A DNA stretch of 5,129 bases from Candidatus Nanohalarchaeota archaeon. Its GTDB lineage: Archaea; EX4484-52; B79-G9. A program made the position numbers and the translations under genes. Below the pieces are notes generated by a model that made no database searches, was not told where the DNA came from, and saw only the letters and a list, made by a program, of their open reading frames with translations. This document shows, piece after piece, positions 4,051 to 5,129 of this stretch; within the stretch, counting starts at the first letter, position 1; the number at the start of each line of letters is the position of its first letter. Where the stretch lies: the NCBI GenBank assembly GCA_030594795.1, contig JAUVEK010000097.1, positions 1 to 5,129 on the forward strand, written 5' to 3'.

Positions 4051-5129
4051 AAAAAACTTATGGGAATATTACAATTAAAGTCAGGAAAAAGAAAGAAGAC
4101 ACCACTCTAAGCAAAGTAAGAGACCTTCTTTCAAATGAGAGCGGGACTTATACTATTGAAGCTAAAGTCAATAAGATTATCCAGACGAGGGGGCCTACGA
4201 TATTCAAGGCTATGGATGAGACCGCCAATGCAGACATAGCTGGTTTTGTGTCGCCCGGTGAGCGCGCATTTCCTGAAATCAAAGAAAATGACTCTATATG
4301 CGCAAAAGTCACAATCCGGATAAAAGACGGCAAAAAAAGAATAAACATCACCGAATTATCAAAAATACAGGACATCTCACTGAAACGGGACAGGATGCTG
4401 GATACTGCAAAAGAACCCGGGACCACAGCCATCAACTTCACAATAAAAAGCCAAGTGCTTGATGCGCTGAAGGACAAATTCAGGAGCGCATCTGCCTTAA
4501 TCAAAAAGTCAATCTATGAGGGGCGGCAAATCTTGATCCGCCATCATGCAGACATGGACGGCTACGCAGGCGCAATCGCACTTGAAAAGGCAATCCTGCC
4601 GATGATAGAAAAAAGGTTTGGAGATCGCGACAAATGGTTCTGTTTTGACAGGTCCCCCTCTACAACACCCTTTTATGAATACAAGGATGTCTTAAAAGAC
4701 CTCGCGTTTGCAAAAAAGAACATTGAGAGGTTTGGTAAACTTGAGCCCCTTGTGATACTGGTAGACAACGGCTCAACAGAAGAAGACCTCTTAAGCATAC
4801 GAAAAGCAAAAATATACAACATCCCGATAATCGTTGTGGATCATCATTTCACTGAAGTGGAAAGCGGAAAATCAGTAGTCGATCCCTATATTAATGTCCA
4901 TATCAACCCTTATCTAAAAGGAGGCGACAAGAACCTCACCGCAGGCATGCTTGCATACGAATTGTCACGAATAATCAACCCTGCAGTCGATGATATGAAG
5001 ATACTGCCTGCACTTGCGGGAATAGGCGACAAGTCAAAAGGCCCGGAATTTGAAGAATACCTGAAGAATTCCAAAAAAGATAAAAGCCACCTGAAAAAGA
5101 TAGCAACATGCGTTGATTACGAAGCAAGT
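4038..5129 (+). CDS. OB-fold / DHH-family RecJ-like phosphoesterase, 3' truncated by window
   Basis: The frame is open from the ATG at 4038 to the right edge (364 codons). Residues about 38-112 form an OB-fold-like nucleic-acid-binding segment (YTIEAKVNKIIQTRGPTIFKAMDE, then ICAKVTIRIKDGKKRINI). The DHH phosphoesterase domain follows with its metal-binding motifs: HHADMDGYAG (His170, Asp172, Asp174), LVDNGSTEED (Asp243), VVDHH (Asp268, His269, His270), LTAGM (301-305) and LAGIGD (Asp331). The stretches RSPSTTPFYEYKDVLKDL and VHINPYLKGGDKNLTAG resemble the archaeal COG1107 group, RecJ-like exonucleases with OB and DHH domains. RecJ-type DHH proteins cleave single-stranded DNA or RNA using Mn2+ or Mg2+; activity here is inferred. 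The remaining part, with any DHHA1 domain, is beyond the window. The DnaJ-type zinc finger often seen at the N-terminus of this group is absent: the first cysteine is near residue 89. Alternative in-frame starts are ATG 4032, 3975 and 3963, the last two without a ribosome site. Confidence 0.88.
   Translation, partial: MNENEKTYGNITIKVRKKKEDTTLSKVRDLLSNESGTYTIEAKVNKIIQTRGPTIFKAMDETANADIAGFVSPGERAFPEIKENDSICAKVTIRIKDGKKRINITELSKIQDISLKRDRMLDTAKEPGTTAINFTIKSQVLDALKDKFRSASALIKKSIYEGRQILIRHHADMDGYAGAIALEKAILPMIEKRFGDRDKWFCFDRSPSTTPFYEYKDVLKDLAFAKKNIERFGKLEPLVILVDNGSTEEDLLSIRKAKIYNIPIIVVDHHFTEVESGKSVVDPYINVHINPYLKGGDKNLTAGMLAYELSRIINPAVDDMKILPALAGIGDKSKGPEFEEYLKNSKKDKSHLKKIATCVDYEAS

Noticed and set aside
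4148..4504. Minus-strand open frame of 118 codons
   Set aside because: It lies fully opposite the OB-fold part of the DHH gene, whose motifs are clear on the plus strand.

Overview
The window is AT-rich and archaeal. The evidence is a minus-strand cluster that exists only in Archaea in this form: ribosomal protein L21e, RNA polymerase subunit F (Rpo4/Rpb4) and the archaeal DUF655 protein. TATA-box-like promoters and GGTGA-type Shine-Dalgarno (SD) motifs fit this. The archaeal-type DHH/OB-fold protein at the right end agrees. I cannot name the lineage from sequence alone; a euryarchaeote or a DPANN-type archaeon would both fit.

Layout from left to right. Positions 1-140 are the last 45 codons of a plus-strand metallo-beta-lactamase (beta-CASP/RMMBL type) protein whose body lies outside the window. 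Positions 141 to about 570 hold no gene I can defend, only a stop-free run of 75 codons in the same frame, a G-rich patch and a near-perfect 28-nt palindrome. Positions 617-1471 (+) encode a Bro-N/DinD-like antirepressor-type protein, a family typical of phages and mobile DNA, followed by a purine-rich tract and a short direct repeat. Positions 1611-2660 (+) encode an AI-2E/PerM-family membrane protein. It converges tail to tail with the minus-strand operon L21e, rpoF, DUF655 (3890 down to 2681). Across a divergent promoter region, a plus-strand OB-fold/DHH RecJ-like phosphoesterase starts at about 4038 and runs off the right edge.

The three minus-strand genes are closely packed (a 20-nt gap, then a 4-nt overlap or 5-nt gap) and probably form one transcript serving translation and transcription. 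The other genes look like separate transcription units. The flanking MBL and DHH proteins are both nucleic-acid enzymes, but nothing in the window ties them together functionally.

I did not find a clear new multi-gene system. The most useful second looks are: start-codon choice, where a consistent GGTGA-plus-5-nt rule points to a possible ATA start for the AI-2E gene; the shortened N-terminus of the DHH protein; the absence of ksgA after DUF655; the palindromes; and the unexplained left-hand region.
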